Shown: positions 8,306 to 16,890 of the stretch, piece by piece | Layout: every line of letters starts with the position of its first letter | Numbering within the stretch: the first letter of the stretch is position 1 | Source of the DNA: Immundisolibacter sp. | GTDB lineage: Bacteria; Pseudomonadota; Gammaproteobacteria; Immundisolibacterales; Immundisolibacteraceae | Reading direction: 5' to 3' | DNA: 33,873 bases | Assembly (NCBI RefSeq): GCF_041601295.1 | Contig: NZ_JBFIII010000023.1 | Location: 1 to 33,873, forward strand | Notes under the pieces: generated by a model | The model's input: the letters and a program-made list of their open reading frames with translations, nothing else | What the model was told of the DNA's origin: nothing | Databases searched by the model: none | Position numbers and translations under genes: made by a program

Positions 8306-9427
8306 TTATGCCACAGGGGGCACTGGCAGCCCGTAACGGGCATAGAAACCGGCCACGAAAGCTTCGAGCGCGCGGTGGTCTATGGCCTGCCGGAGGCCAG
8401 CCATCAAATGTTGGTAGTAGTGCAGGTTATGCAGGGTGTTCAGCCGCAGGCCGAGCAGCTCGCCGGCCTGGTCCAGATGCCGCAGGTAGGCGCGGCTGTG
8501 GTGCCGGCAGGTGTAGCAGGCACAGCCTTCCTGCACCGGGCCGGTATCGTCCCGGTAGCGGGCGTTGCGCAGGCGCAGCACGCCGGTGTCGGTAAACAGA
8601 TACGCGTGGCGGGCGTGGCGGGTCGGCATCACGCAGTCGAACATGTCGATGCCACGGCGCACCGCCTCGACAATGTCCTGCGGTGTGCCGACCCCCATCA
8701 GGTAGCGCGGGCCCGCAGCCGGCAGCCGCGGACCGATGAAATCGAGCACACGCAGCATGTCCTCGCGCGGCTCGCCCACCGACAGGCCACCGATGGCGTA
8801 GCCGTCAAAGCCAATCTCCAGCAACCCGGCCAGCGACAATGCCCGCAGGTCCTCGTGCACGCCGCCCTGCACGATGCCGAACAGGGCCGCCGGGTGATCA
8901 CCGTGAGCGGTGCGGCTGCGTGCCGCCCAGCGCAAGGACAACTCCATCGAACGCTGCGCCGTGTCGTGATCGGCCGGGTATGGCGTGCACTCGTCGAAAA
9001 TCATCACCACGTCGCTGCCCAGGCCGTGCTGGACGGCGATCGCTTCCTCCGGCCCCAGGAACACACGGCGGCCGTCGATGGGCGAGCGAAACCACACGCC
9101 CTGCTCGCTGATCTTGCGCAGCGTTTTGAGGCTGTAGACCTGAAAACCGCCGGAGTCGGTCAGGATCGGCCCCGGCCAGGCCATGAAGTCATGCAGGCTG
9201 CCGTGTCGGCTCACGATGTCCACGCCCGGGCGCAACATCAGATGAAACGTGTTGCCCAGCAATATCTGCGCGCCGGTGGCCGCCACTTCCTGGGTGCTCA
9301 GGGACTTGACCGTGCCCTGCGTACCGACCGGCATGAAGGCCGGCGTGTCGACCACGCCGCGCGCGAACTTCAGCCGGCCGCGACGGGCAGCGCCATCGCT
9401 GGCCAGTAGTTCAAAGCTCACGGGCAT
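8306..9427 (-). CDS. tgt: tRNA-guanine transglycosylase
   Basis: Tgt exchanges guanine-34 of GUN-anticodon tRNAs for preQ1, the first tRNA step of queuosine synthesis. The product has 373 residues (E. coli 375). Visible residues match the family: Asp91 in LTDSGGFQV, the nucleophile Asp264 in DMFDCVMPTR, and zinc ligands Cys302, Cys304, Cys307 (EGCACYTC) and His333. The start ATG overlaps the last 10 bases of queA, so the two are translationally coupled. The tRNA-Asp(GUC) in this same window is one of its expected substrates. Confidence 0.98.
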   Translation of the reverse strand: MPVSFELLASDGAARRGRLKFARGVVDTPAFMPVGTQGTVKSLSTQEVAATGAQILLGNTFHLMLRPGVDIVSRHGSLHDFMAWPGPILTDSGGFQVYSLKTLRKISEQGVWFRSPIDGRRVFLGPEEAIAVQHGLGSDVVMIFDECTPYPADHDTAQRSMELSLRWAARSRTAHGDHPAALFGIVQGGVHEDLRALSLAGLLEIGFDGYAIGGLSVGEPREDMLRVLDFIGPRLPAAGPRYLMGVGTPQDIVEAVRRGIDMFDCVMPTRHARHAYLFTDTGVLRLRNARYRDDTGPVQEGCACYTCRHHSRAYLRHLDQAGELLGLRLNTLHNLHYYQHLMAGLRQAIDHRALEAFVAGFYARYGLPVPPVA

Positions 9428-10452
9428 GGTGGGCGCTCTACAAACATGGCATCGCCGTAGCTGAAGAACCGGTAGCGGTGCGCCACCGCGTGACGGTAGG
9501 CGCTCATCACCGCCTCGTAGCCGCCAAACGCACACACCAACATCAGCAGAGTGGATTCGGGCAAGTGAAAATTGGTCAGCAAGGCATCCACCACACGAAA
9601 CTGGTAACCGGGGCTGATGAACAGCGCCGTCTCGCCGATAACGGGCGCAAGCTGGCCACCAGCCGCCGCCGTTTCCAGGCTGCGCACGACGGTAGTTCCG
9701 ACCGCCACCACACGGCCGCCGCGGCTACGCGCCGCCGCCACTTGGTCGCACACCGCCTGTGGCACCCGTACGCGTTCGGCGTGCATCTTGTGAGTCGCAA
9801 GATCGTCCACCCGTACCGGCTTGAAGGTGCCCGCACCGACGTGCAGCGTGACATGGCCGATGTCGATGCCTCGCGCCGCGATTTGTGCCAGCGACTCGGC
9901 GTCAAAATGCAGGCCCGCGGTCGGTGCCGCGACAGCGCCGGGCTGACTGCCGTACACCGTCTGATAGCGGCTCTGGTCCAGCGCCTGTGGCGCGCGATCT
10001 ATATAGGGTGGCAGGGGCATCTCACCGATCTGGTCCAGCCACTCCGCCAGCGGCCGGTCGAAACTCAAGCGACAAAACTCGCCCTCCCGCCCGGTTACGG
10101 TCGCGGCAACACTGTGGCCACCGCCAGCAAACTCCAGCCGCGTGCCCGGAGGCACCGACTTGGCGCCGCGCAGCTGCACCAAGGCTTCGCTGGCGCCGAT
10201 CTGACGCTCGATCAGCGCCTCCAGTCGCCCACCGGTCGGACGTCGACCGCGCAATCGGGCCGGGATCACGCGCGTGTCGTTCAGAACCAACAAATCACCC
10301 GGCCGCAGTAACACGGGGAAGTCGGTGAACGTCAAATCGCGCGGCGCGGTCGCTGCCGGCAAATGCAGAAGCCGACTGGATCGTCGTTGCGGCAGCGGCT
10401 GCTGGGCGATCAACCCGGCAGGCAATACGTAGTTGAAGTGCTGGCGCCGCAT
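9418..10452 (-). CDS. queA: S-adenosylmethionine:tRNA ribosyltransferase-isomerase
   Basis: QueA transfers the ribosyl part of SAM to preQ1-tRNA, giving epoxyqueuosine. The chosen start (10452) gives 344 residues beginning MRRQHFNYVLPAGLIAQ, which lines up with the E. coli N-terminus; an ATG four codons upstream (10464) is equally possible and neither has a clear ribosome binding site. Motifs include NDTRVIPARL at 58-67, APTAGLHFD, and FHLPESTLLMLVCAF near the C-terminus. It is the first gene of the queA-tgt-yajC-secDF operon, and its promoter must lie in 10453-10530, shared with the divergent tRNA-Leu gene. Confidence 0.96.
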   Translation of the reverse strand: MRRQHFNYVLPAGLIAQQPLPQRRSSRLLHLPAATAPRDLTFTDFPVLLRPGDLLVLNDTRVIPARLRGRRPTGGRLEALIERQIGASEALVQLRGAKSVPPGTRLEFAGGGHSVAATVTGREGEFCRLSFDRPLAEWLDQIGEMPLPPYIDRAPQALDQSRYQTVYGSQPGAVAAPTAGLHFDAESLAQIAARGIDIGHVTLHVGAGTFKPVRVDDLATHKMHAERVRVPQAVCDQVAAARSRGGRVVAVGTTVVRSLETAAAGGQLAPVIGETALFISPGYQFRVVDALLTNFHLPESTLLMLVCAFGGYEAVMSAYRHAVAHRYRFFSYGDAMFVERPPCP

Positions 10453-10487
10453 GGCGGGGCGCATGGTAGCAGAGCGCCGTGGCCCGC

Positions 10488-10516
10488 TTGAGTCCAGCGC
10501 AGCCCGCCGCCATACT
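10488..10516 (+). promoter_or_regulatory. Putative sigma-70 promoter of tRNA-Leu(CAA)
   Basis: TTGAGT (10488-10493) and CATACT (10511-10516) are separated by 17 bases, each matching the consensus at 4 of 6 positions. A GC-rich discriminator follows and the mature tRNA begins 15 bases after the -10 box. This is what is expected of a growth-rate-controlled stable RNA promoter. Confidence 0.45.
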
Positions 10517-10530
10517 ACGGCGCCTCCCAC

Positions 10531-10617
10531 GCCGGGATGGCGAAACCGGTAGACGCGCCAGACTCAAAATCTGGTGGGGGTAACCTCGTGAGAGTTCGAG
10601 TCTCTCTCCCGGCACCA
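10531..10617 (+). tRNA. tRNA-Leu (anticodon CAA)
   Basis: The 87-base tRNA has acceptor stem GCCGGGA/TCCCGGC, encoded CCA at 10615-10617, a long class II variable arm and T-loop GTTCGAGTC. The anticodon stem CCAGA/TCTGG encloses the loop CTCAAAA, giving anticodon CAA, which reads UUG. It lies between divergent queA and a second tRNA-Leu gene. Confidence 0.96.
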
Positions 10618-10663
10618 AATCACAGCTCCGCCAGCGGCGGCGGCCCGGGCCAAGTGCCTTCGG

Positions 10664-10669
10664 TATACT
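10664..10669 (+). promoter_or_regulatory. Possible -10 box before tRNA-Leu(UAG)
   Basis: TATACT matches the -10 consensus at 5 of 6 positions and is followed by a GC-rich stretch. I see no good -35 box, so the second tRNA may instead be co-transcribed with the first, 80 bases upstream. Confidence 0.35.
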
Positions 10670-10697
10670 GCCCCGGTGACACGAACAAACCCATATC

Positions 10698-10782
10698 GCG
10701 AAAGTGGCGGAACTGGTAGACGCACTGGTTTTAGGTACCAGCGGGGTAACCCGTGAGAGTTCGAGTCTCTCCTTTCGCACCA
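10698..10782 (+). tRNA. tRNA-Leu (anticodon UAG)
   Basis: The 85-base class II tRNA has acceptor stem GCGAAAG/CTTTCGC and encoded CCA at 10780-10782. Anticodon stem CTGGT/ACCAG encloses TTTAGGT, giving anticodon UAG, which reads CUA and other CUN codons. The tig start codon is 43 bases downstream with no terminator visible between. Confidence 0.96.
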
Positions 10783-10825
10783 TCTCGGCACCCGACCGAC
10801 ATCATCTGAACCTATCCTGAACCGT

Positions 10826-12109
10826 ATGAGTACTCCTCTGGAAAATACCGACGCCCTCAAGCGCCGGCTGCTGTTGTCCCTGCCCGGCGCCGAGGTCGAG
10901 CAGCAAATCACGACTCGCTTGCAGCAGCTGTCGCGGCAAGCTCGCGTCAACGGCTTTCGGCCAGGCAAGGCTCCCATGTCCGTGGTGCGACGCCAGCACG
11001 AAGCGCGCCTGCGCGAGGAGGTTGTCGGCGAACTGTTGCAAGGCAAGTTCATCGAGGGCTTGACCGAACACAAGCTGCGTCCGGCCGGCAATCCGGACAT
11101 CAAGGCCGAGCCGGCAACCGATAGCGATGTACTCCAGTTCTCGGCCAGCTTCGAGGTATTTCCGGACATTACGCTGGCCGATTTCGGCAGCCTTAGCCTT
11201 GTGCTGCCAACAGCCAGCGTCAGCGACGACGACGTCGACAACATGATCGACCGCCTGCGCCGCCAGCGTGCGGAGTGGCCGGATGTCGAACGTGCGGCCG
11301 CGCCCGACGACCGTGTGATCATTGACTTCGTCGGCACCATTGACGGCGAGGCCTTCGAAGGCGGCACCGCTCAGGATGTCCCCATCGTGCTGGGCAGTGG
11401 CACCCTGATCGGTGACTTCGAGGACCAGCTGCTGGGCGCCAGTGCTGGCGATGCCCGCACCGTCAGCGTGACCTTTCCTGCCGACTATCCGCGCGACACC
11501 CTGGCTGGCAAAGCGGCGCAGTTTGCTGTCACCGTCAAGAGCGTGCAGGCCATACAACTGCCCGAGACCGACGCGGAGTTTGTACAAGCCTTCGGCGTCG
11601 AGAGCGGAGAACTCGAAGGCCTGCGCGAGGCGCTGCGCGAACGCCTGAGCCGCGAGCTTGACATGGCCCTGCGCCGACGGCGCAAGGGTGCAGTCATGCA
11701 ATTGCTGCTGGATCAGCACAACATGGACCTGCCGCACAGCCTGGTACACCAGGAAGCCCATAACCTGGCACACCAGGCGCACAAGCGCGACCCAGCGGTC
11801 GATCCGCACCATGACATGTCGCCGTACGAAACAGAGGCCGCGCGACGAGTCAAGCTTGGCCTGCTATTGGCCGAGATCACGCAGCGGGAGGGTATCCGCG
11901 CCGAGCCGGCACGGGTAAGGGCCGAGATCGAACGCCTGGCCGCCGGCTTCGATGACCGCGACGCGGTGATCAACTGGTATTACAGTCAGGCCGAACGGCT
12001 ACAGGAAATCGAAAACATGGCGCTGGAAGACCAGCTGGTGGACTGGGTCCTGTCCAAGGTGACAGTGACCGATGAGGCATTGTCCTTCGACGACGCGGTC
12101 GCGCCCTAG
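10826..12109 (+). CDS. tig: Trigger factor, ribosome-associated chaperone and prolyl isomerase
   Basis: Trigger factor docks on ribosomal protein L23 at the exit tunnel and shields new chains. The product has 427 residues (E. coli 432). The ribosome-binding signature GFRPGKAP is at 43-50. The FKBP-type isomerase domain covers about 150-240, with DRVIIDFVGTIDGEAF and LGSGTLIGDFEDQLLGA, and the helical C-terminal chaperone arms follow. The N-terminus is slightly unusual: MSTPLENTDALKRRLLLSLPG, without the MQVSVE type start. The ribosome binding site before 10826 is weak. It leads the tig-clpP-clpX-lon block and clpP starts 46 bases downstream. Confidence 0.97.
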   Translation: MSTPLENTDALKRRLLLSLPGAEVEQQITTRLQQLSRQARVNGFRPGKAPMSVVRRQHEARLREEVVGELLQGKFIEGLTEHKLRPAGNPDIKAEPATDSDVLQFSASFEVFPDITLADFGSLSLVLPTASVSDDDVDNMIDRLRRQRAEWPDVERAAAPDDRVIIDFVGTIDGEAFEGGTAQDVPIVLGSGTLIGDFEDQLLGASAGDARTVSVTFPADYPRDTLAGKAAQFAVTVKSVQAIQLPETDAEFVQAFGVESGELEGLREALRERLSRELDMALRRRRKGAVMQLLLDQHNMDLPHSLVHQEAHNLAHQAHKRDPAVDPHHDMSPYETEAARRVKLGLLLAEITQREGIRAEPARVRAEIERLAAGFDDRDAVINWYYSQAERLQEIENMALEDQLVDWVLSKVTVTDEALSFDDAVAP

Positions 12110-12155
12110 AAAACCCCTGCCGTAGCGCACCCAAACAACGGAGTACCGTCCTGCC

Positions 12156-12779
12156 ATGAGCGAGCCTTTCAACAACGTGCCCGGGCCTGTCGCCCAGAGC
12201 CTGGTTCCGATGGTGGTGGAACAGACCGCTCGCGGTGAGCGGGCCTATGACATCTTCTCCCGCCTGCTGAAGGAGCGGGTGGTGTTTCTGGTGGGTCCGG
12301 TCGAGGACCATGTGGCCAATCTGGTGGTGGCGCAGCTGCTGTTCCTTGAATCGGAAAACCCCGACAAGGACATTCATTTCTATATCAACTCGCCGGGCGG
12401 TTCGGTCACCGCGGGCCTGGCCATCTATGACACCATGCAGTTCATCAAGCCACCCGTGTCCACGCTGTGTATTGGCCAGGCCGCCAGCATGGGCGCCGTG
12501 CTACTGGCGGCCGGTGAGTCCGGCAAGCGCTTTGCGTTGCCGAACTCGCGGGTGATGATCCACCAACCGCTGGGCGGGTTCCGCGGCCAAGCCTCGGACA
12601 TCGAAATCCACGCCAAGGAAATGCTCAAGATTCGCGACCTGTTGAACGATATTCTGGCCAGACACACCGGACGCACCATGGAACAGATTCGCAACGATAC
12701 CGACCGTGATAACTTCCTGTCAGCGCCCGAAGCGGTCGAGTACAACCTGATCGACAAGGTCATAGAGCGCCGTATTTGA
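12156..12779 (+). CDS. clpP: ATP-dependent Clp protease proteolytic subunit
   Basis: ClpP forms the 14-subunit proteolytic chamber used by ClpX. The product has 207 residues, the same length as the E. coli precursor, and the catalytic triad falls at the same numbers: Ser111 (GQAASMGAV), His136 (MIHQPLGG) and Asp185. A short N-terminal propeptide of about 14 residues, processed in E. coli, is likely here. GGAG lies upstream of the ATG. It is followed after 137 bases by clpX. I looked for a heat-shock promoter directly before it and found none convincing. Confidence 0.98.
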   Translation: MSEPFNNVPGPVAQSLVPMVVEQTARGERAYDIFSRLLKERVVFLVGPVEDHVANLVVAQLLFLESENPDKDIHFYINSPGGSVTAGLAIYDTMQFIKPPVSTLCIGQAASMGAVLLAAGESGKRFALPNSRVMIHQPLGGFRGQASDIEIHAKEMLKIRDLLNDILARHTGRTMEQIRNDTDRDNFLSAPEAVEYNLIDKVIERRI

Positions 12780-12916
12780 TTGGCGTCAGGGCCCGGGTAG
12801 TTACTCCAGATGCCGTTGGCGGTATAAATTTGGAACCAGGGGATTTGGGTTGAGACAGCCGCGCCGGCCTGTGGGTCCCGGCAGTCACGCAGTACCAGCC
12901 ACGGGTAGGTGAGGAT

Positions 12917-14197
12917 ATGAGCGACGATAAACGCGGCAGCAGCAGCGACGGTGAAAAACTCCTGTATTGCTCGTTCTGCGGCAAAAGCCAGCATGAGGTG
13001 CGCAAGCTCATTGCAGGACCGTCGGTGTTCGTGTGCGACGAGTGCGTCGAGCTGTGCAACGACATCATCCGTGACGAGGTCAGCGACAAAGCGGCGGACG
13101 AGCGGCGCAAGCGCCTGCCCACACCCCAGGAGCTGTGCAACCACCTGGACGACTACGTCATTGGTCAGGAGAAAGCGAAGAAAATCCTGTCGGTCGCCGT
13201 CTACAACCATTACAAACGTCTTGACGCGGGGCAGCAGAAAGACGAGGTCGAACTGAGCAAAAGCAACATCCTGCTGGTCGGCCCAACCGGCTCGGGTAAA
13301 ACCCTGCTCGCCGAAACCCTGGCCCGCATCCTGAACGTGCCGTTCACCATCGCCGATGCGACCACCCTTACTGAAGCCGGTTACGTCGGCGAAGACGTCG
13401 AAAACATCATCCAGAAACTGCTCCAGAAGTGCGATTACGACGCCGAACGGGCACAGACTGGCATCGTCTATATCGACGAAATCGACAAGATATCGCGCAA
13501 ATCCGACAACCCATCCATCACCCGCGACGTGTCGGGAGAAGGCGTTCAGCAGGCGCTTCTGAAGCTGATCGAGGGCACCATTGCCTCGGTGCCTCCCCAG
13601 GGCGGCCGCAAACACCCGCAGCAGGAATTCCTGCAGGTGGACACGCGCAACATCCTTTTCATCTGCGGCGGCGCGTTCAACGGTTTGGAAAAAATCGTCC
13701 AGCAGCGAATGGAAAAAGGTGGCATCGGTTTCTCAGCCGACATCAAGAGCGGTGCCGAGAACAAGGACACCAGTCGCCTGCTGTCGAGTGTCGAGCCGCA
13801 TGATCTGATCCGCTTCGGCCTGATCCCGGAGTTCGTCGGTCGTTTGCCGGTGGTGGCGACGCTGACCGAACTGGACCGCGAGTCGCTGATCCGCATCCTG
13901 ACACAGCCCAAGAACGCCCTGGTCAAGCAGTACCAGAAGCTGTTTCGCATGGAAGGCGTGGAGCTTGAGTTCCGTCCCACGGCACTCGATGCCATCGCCG
14001 ACAAGGCGATGGAGCGCAAGACCGGTGCCCGCGGCCTGCGCTCAATCCTTGAGCATGCGCTGCTCGACATGATGTTCGAGCTACCGTCGATGCGGAACCT
14101 GAAAAAAGTCGTCTACGACGACAACCTGTTTGGCACTGACAACAAACCGCTACTGATCTACGAAGACCCACCGCTGCAAGAAGCGGTCGCCGACTGA
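12917..14197 (+). CDS. clpX: ATP-dependent Clp protease ATP-binding subunit ClpX
   Basis: ClpX is the hexameric AAA+ unfoldase that feeds ClpP. The product has 426 residues (E. coli 424). The N-terminal zinc-binding domain has Cys18, Cys21, Cys40 and Cys43. Walker A GPTGSGKT lies at 122-129, the pore loop GYVG at 155-158, Walker B VYIDEID near 184-190 and the RKH loop at 231-233. The ClpP-docking loop IGF is present in KGGIGFSAD. A GGTGAGG-type site precedes the ATG. A GC-rich hairpin CCGGCC/GGCCGG at 14215-14232 follows the stop but lacks a T-run. Confidence 0.98.
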   Translation: MSDDKRGSSSDGEKLLYCSFCGKSQHEVRKLIAGPSVFVCDECVELCNDIIRDEVSDKAADERRKRLPTPQELCNHLDDYVIGQEKAKKILSVAVYNHYKRLDAGQQKDEVELSKSNILLVGPTGSGKTLLAETLARILNVPFTIADATTLTEAGYVGEDVENIIQKLLQKCDYDAERAQTGIVYIDEIDKISRKSDNPSITRDVSGEGVQQALLKLIEGTIASVPPQGGRKHPQQEFLQVDTRNILFICGGAFNGLEKIVQQRMEKGGIGFSADIKSGAENKDTSRLLSSVEPHDLIRFGLIPEFVGRLPVVATLTELDRESLIRILTQPKNALVKQYQKLFRMEGVELEFRPTALDAIADKAMERKTGARGLRSILEHALLDMMFELPSMRNLKKVVYDDNLFGTDNKPLLIYEDPPLQEAVAD

Positions 14198-14234
14198 AGA
14201 CCGCTCCACCCTGGCCGGCCCTCGCTGGCCGGGG

Positions 14235-14263
14235 CTTGAGTTTGCGTCGCAGCGTCCCCACCT
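14235..14263 (+). promoter_or_regulatory. Putative sigma-32 (heat shock) promoter of lon
   Basis: CTTGAG at 14235-14240 and CCCCACCT at 14256-14263 are separated by 15 bases. The heat-shock consensus is CTTGAAA with CCCCATNT at about this spacing, so the -10 differs at one position and the -35 at one or two. Transcription would begin near 14270, about 48 bases before the lon GTG. lon is a sigma-32 target in E. coli. Confidence 0.55.
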
Positions 14264-14317
14264 GCCCCGCATGGCAGCCCGCACGCTGCTCCTTCCTACC
14301 GCAGAGGTCTTATCCGG

Positions 14318-16741
14318 GTGACTGACCATACGCAAGAGCGTTCCCTGAGCGACGCCGATCGAACCCCTCTTATCCTGCCAGTGCTGCCACTACGTGATGT
14401 CGTGGTGTTCCCGCATATGGTGATTCCGCTGTTCGTCGGGCGGGAGAAATCGATCCGTGCCCTTGACCTGAGCGGGGAGCACGAGAAGCGGATATTTCTG
14501 GCCGCCCAGCGCGACGCTGCAGTGGACGACCCGGTCGCGGACGACATCTACATCAGCGGCACCATCGCCAATGTGTTGCAACTGCTGAAGCTGCCGGACG
14601 GCACGGTCAAGGTGTTGGTCGAAGGCGTGGCGCGTGCCAGCGTCCTGCGCTGGGTGCAGACCGACGACTGCTTCACTGCCGAGGTGCAGACGCCTGTAAT
14701 TCAGGAGTTCGATCCGAAGGAAGACACCGTCCTGCAGCGCAATGCGCTCGATCAGTTTGAGCAGTACGTTCGTGGCAGCAAGAAGATCCCGCCCGAGGCC
14801 CTGACCGCACTGGCGGAGATTACCGACTCCTCGCGTCTGGCCGACACCATCGCCGCGCATCTGCCGATTCGCCTGCCCAAGAAGCAGGAACTGCTGGAAA
14901 TTGTGGATGTCGTGCCAAGGCTCGAACATCTGCTGCATCTTCTGGAAACGGAGATTGATCTGCTACAGGTCGAGAAACGCATGCGCGGGCGGGTCAAGCG
15001 GCAGATGGAAAAAAGCCAGCGCGAGTACTACCTGAATGAACAGATGCGCGCCATCCAGAAGGAACTGGGCGAACTCGAAGACGGCAGCAGCGACCTGGAC
15101 GAGCTGGAGCGGCGCATTGATGCGGCCGGTCTGCCCAAGGCGGTACTGACCAAAGCACGCAGCGAGCTGGGCAAGCTGCGCATGATGTCGCCGATGGCGG
15201 CAGAAGCTACCGTGGTTCGTAATTACCTGGACTGGATGCTGCAGGTACCGTGGCGCAAGCGCAGTCGCATCCGTCGTGACCTGGACGAGGCGCAAAAGGT
15301 ACTCGAACACGACCATTACGGCCTGGAGAAGGTCAAGGAGCGCATCCTGGAGTACCTGGCCGTCCAGCAACGGGTGCGCAAACTCAAGGGACCCATTCTG
15401 TGCCTGGTCGGACCACCCGGAGTCGGCAAGACCTCGCTCGGTCGGTCGATCGCCCATGCTACTGGGCGCAAGTTCGCGCGCATGTCGCTCGGTGGGGTGC
15501 GTGACGAGGCGGAAATCCGCGGCCACCGGCGCACCTATATAGGCTCCCTGCCCGGCAAGGTGCTACAGAACCTCGCCAAGGTGGGCACTCGCAATCCGGT
15601 GTTCATCCTGGATGAAGTGGACAAGATGGCCATGGATTTTCGCGGCGACCCAGCCTCCGCCCTGCTGGAGGTTCTGGACCCGGAACAGAACCATGCCTTC
15701 AACGACCATTACCTGGAAGTCGATTACGATCTGTCGGACGTGATGTTTGTTGCCACTGCCAACACCTTGAACATCCCGCCGGCGTTGCTTGACCGAATGG
15801 AAGTAATCCGCCTGTCGGGCTATACCGAGGACGAGAAGCTCAACATCGCCACGCGCTACCTGATTCCCAAGGCGGTAACCGATAACGGCCTCAAGGATAC
15901 CGAAATCACCTTCGCCGACGACGCCATACGTTCCGCCATACGGCTATACACACGCGAGGCCGGCGTGCGGAATCTGGAACGGGAAATCAACAAGATCTGC
16001 CGCAAGGCCGTCCGCCAGGCACTGAAAAAGACCCGTAAGGACAAACTCAAGGTGACCGGTGCGAACCTGGCCGACTACCTCGGCGTGCCTCGCTACCGCT
16101 TTGGGCTTGCCGACACGGAGAACCGGGTCGGGCAAGTCACCGGGCTTGCCTGGACCGAGGTCGGCGGCGAGTTGTTGACCGTCGAGGCCAGCGTTGTCCC
16201 TGGCAAGGGCATCCTCACCTTGACCGGCCAGCTGGGCGATGTCATGCAGGAATCGGTAAAGGCAGCCATGACCGTGGTGCGCAGCCGCGCCGAAAAGCTG
16301 GGCATTACTGCGGAACAGTTCCAGCAAAACGACTTTCACCTGCATGTGCCGGAGGGCGCGATTCCCAAGGATGGCCCAAGCGCAGGTGGTGCCATGGTGA
16401 CGGCACTGACCTCGGCATTGACCGGTATTCCGGTGCGGGCCGAGGTCGCCATGACCGGCGAGATCACCCTGCGCGGCGAGGTGTTGCCGATCGGTGGATT
16501 GAAGGAAAAGCTGCTCGCAGCGCTGCGCGGAGGCATTCGCAAGGTTCTGATCCCAAAAGAGAATGAAAAGGACTTGGCGGAAATTCCCGAAAACGTCAAA
16601 AGCCAATTGGATATCCAGTCAGTGCAATGGATAGACGAGGTTTACGCCCATGCACTGATGACGATGCCTGGCCCGCTGGCCAAGCCGGCCGCGCTTGGCG
16701 ACGCGCCCCCGCCACCGCCAGAAACTTATATTGCGCACTGA
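14318..16741 (+). CDS. lon: ATP-dependent Lon protease
   Basis: Lon is a cytoplasmic AAA+ serine protease that removes misfolded and regulatory proteins. The product has 807 residues (E. coli 784). The start is GTG at 14318, with AGAGG 10 bases upstream. The N-terminal substrate-binding domain opens with LPVLPLRDVVVFPHM. Walker A GPPGVGKT has Lys371, and Walker B reads FILDEVDK. The proteolytic Ser688 (PKDGPSAGG) and Lys731 (GGLKEK) are 43 residues apart, exactly as in E. coli Ser679/Lys722. A short C-terminal tail ends in a proline run (APPPPPETYIAH). A putative heat-shock promoter precedes it, and a hairpin with a T-run follows directly after the stop. Confidence 0.98.
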   Translation: MTDHTQERSLSDADRTPLILPVLPLRDVVVFPHMVIPLFVGREKSIRALDLSGEHEKRIFLAAQRDAAVDDPVADDIYISGTIANVLQLLKLPDGTVKVLVEGVARASVLRWVQTDDCFTAEVQTPVIQEFDPKEDTVLQRNALDQFEQYVRGSKKIPPEALTALAEITDSSRLADTIAAHLPIRLPKKQELLEIVDVVPRLEHLLHLLETEIDLLQVEKRMRGRVKRQMEKSQREYYLNEQMRAIQKELGELEDGSSDLDELERRIDAAGLPKAVLTKARSELGKLRMMSPMAAEATVVRNYLDWMLQVPWRKRSRIRRDLDEAQKVLEHDHYGLEKVKERILEYLAVQQRVRKLKGPILCLVGPPGVGKTSLGRSIAHATGRKFARMSLGGVRDEAEIRGHRRTYIGSLPGKVLQNLAKVGTRNPVFILDEVDKMAMDFRGDPASALLEVLDPEQNHAFNDHYLEVDYDLSDVMFVATANTLNIPPALLDRMEVIRLSGYTEDEKLNIATRYLIPKAVTDNGLKDTEITFADDAIRSAIRLYTREAGVRNLEREINKICRKAVRQALKKTRKDKLKVTGANLADYLGVPRYRFGLADTENRVGQVTGLAWTEVGGELLTVEASVVPGKGILTLTGQLGDVMQESVKAAMTVVRSRAEKLGITAEQFQQNDFHLHVPEGAIPKDGPSAGGAMVTALTSALTGIPVRAEVAMTGEITLRGEVLPIGGLKEKLLAALRGGIRKVLIPKENEKDLAEIPENVKSQLDIQSVQWIDEVYAHALMTMPGPLAKPAALGDAPPPPPETYIAH

Positions 16742-16786
16742 GTGTCAACGCACTTGGGCGCGCGGTTTAGTTGACACGCGTTTTTT
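16742..16786 (+). terminator. Rho-independent terminator of lon
   Basis: GTGTCAAC (16742-16749) pairs with GTTGACAC (16770-16777) around a 20-base loop, followed by GCG and six Ts (16781-16786). The right arm contains the TTGACA box of the hupB promoter, so the two signals share bases. Confidence 0.5.
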
Positions 16787-16800
16787 GGCATTGGTATAAC
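16771..16800 (+). promoter_or_regulatory. Strong sigma-70 promoter of hupB
   Basis: A perfect TTGACA (16771-16776) and TATAAC (16795-16800, 5 of 6) are separated by 18 bases. Transcription should begin near 16807, giving a leader of about 84 bases that contains a small hairpin CGTCAG/CTGACG (16802-16820). It is the best sigma-70 promoter I found in the window. Confidence 0.75.
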
Positions 16801-16890
16801 TCGTCAGCCCAAGTCTGACGCGGTTTTGCCGCTTGTTTCTTGGGTGATAAGGCTCAGGGCACTACTAACCACCGATCCAGGGGGACTCAC

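Noticed and set aside
8180..9409. 409-codon plus-strand frame over tgt
   Set aside because: Antisense to tgt, whose catalytic and zinc residues are all intact.
12086..12118. Heat-shock-like promoter before clpP
   Set aside because: A CTTCGA and CCCTAG pair can be drawn, but both boxes match the sigma-32 consensus poorly.
12801..12828. Promoter between clpP and clpX
   Set aside because: TATAAA at 12823-12828 is a fair -10, but the only -35 at the right distance (TTACTC) matches poorly; clpX is probably read from upstream.
12425..13615. 396-codon frame antisense to clpP and clpX
   Set aside because: It spans two highly conserved genes on the other strand and has no recognisable motif.
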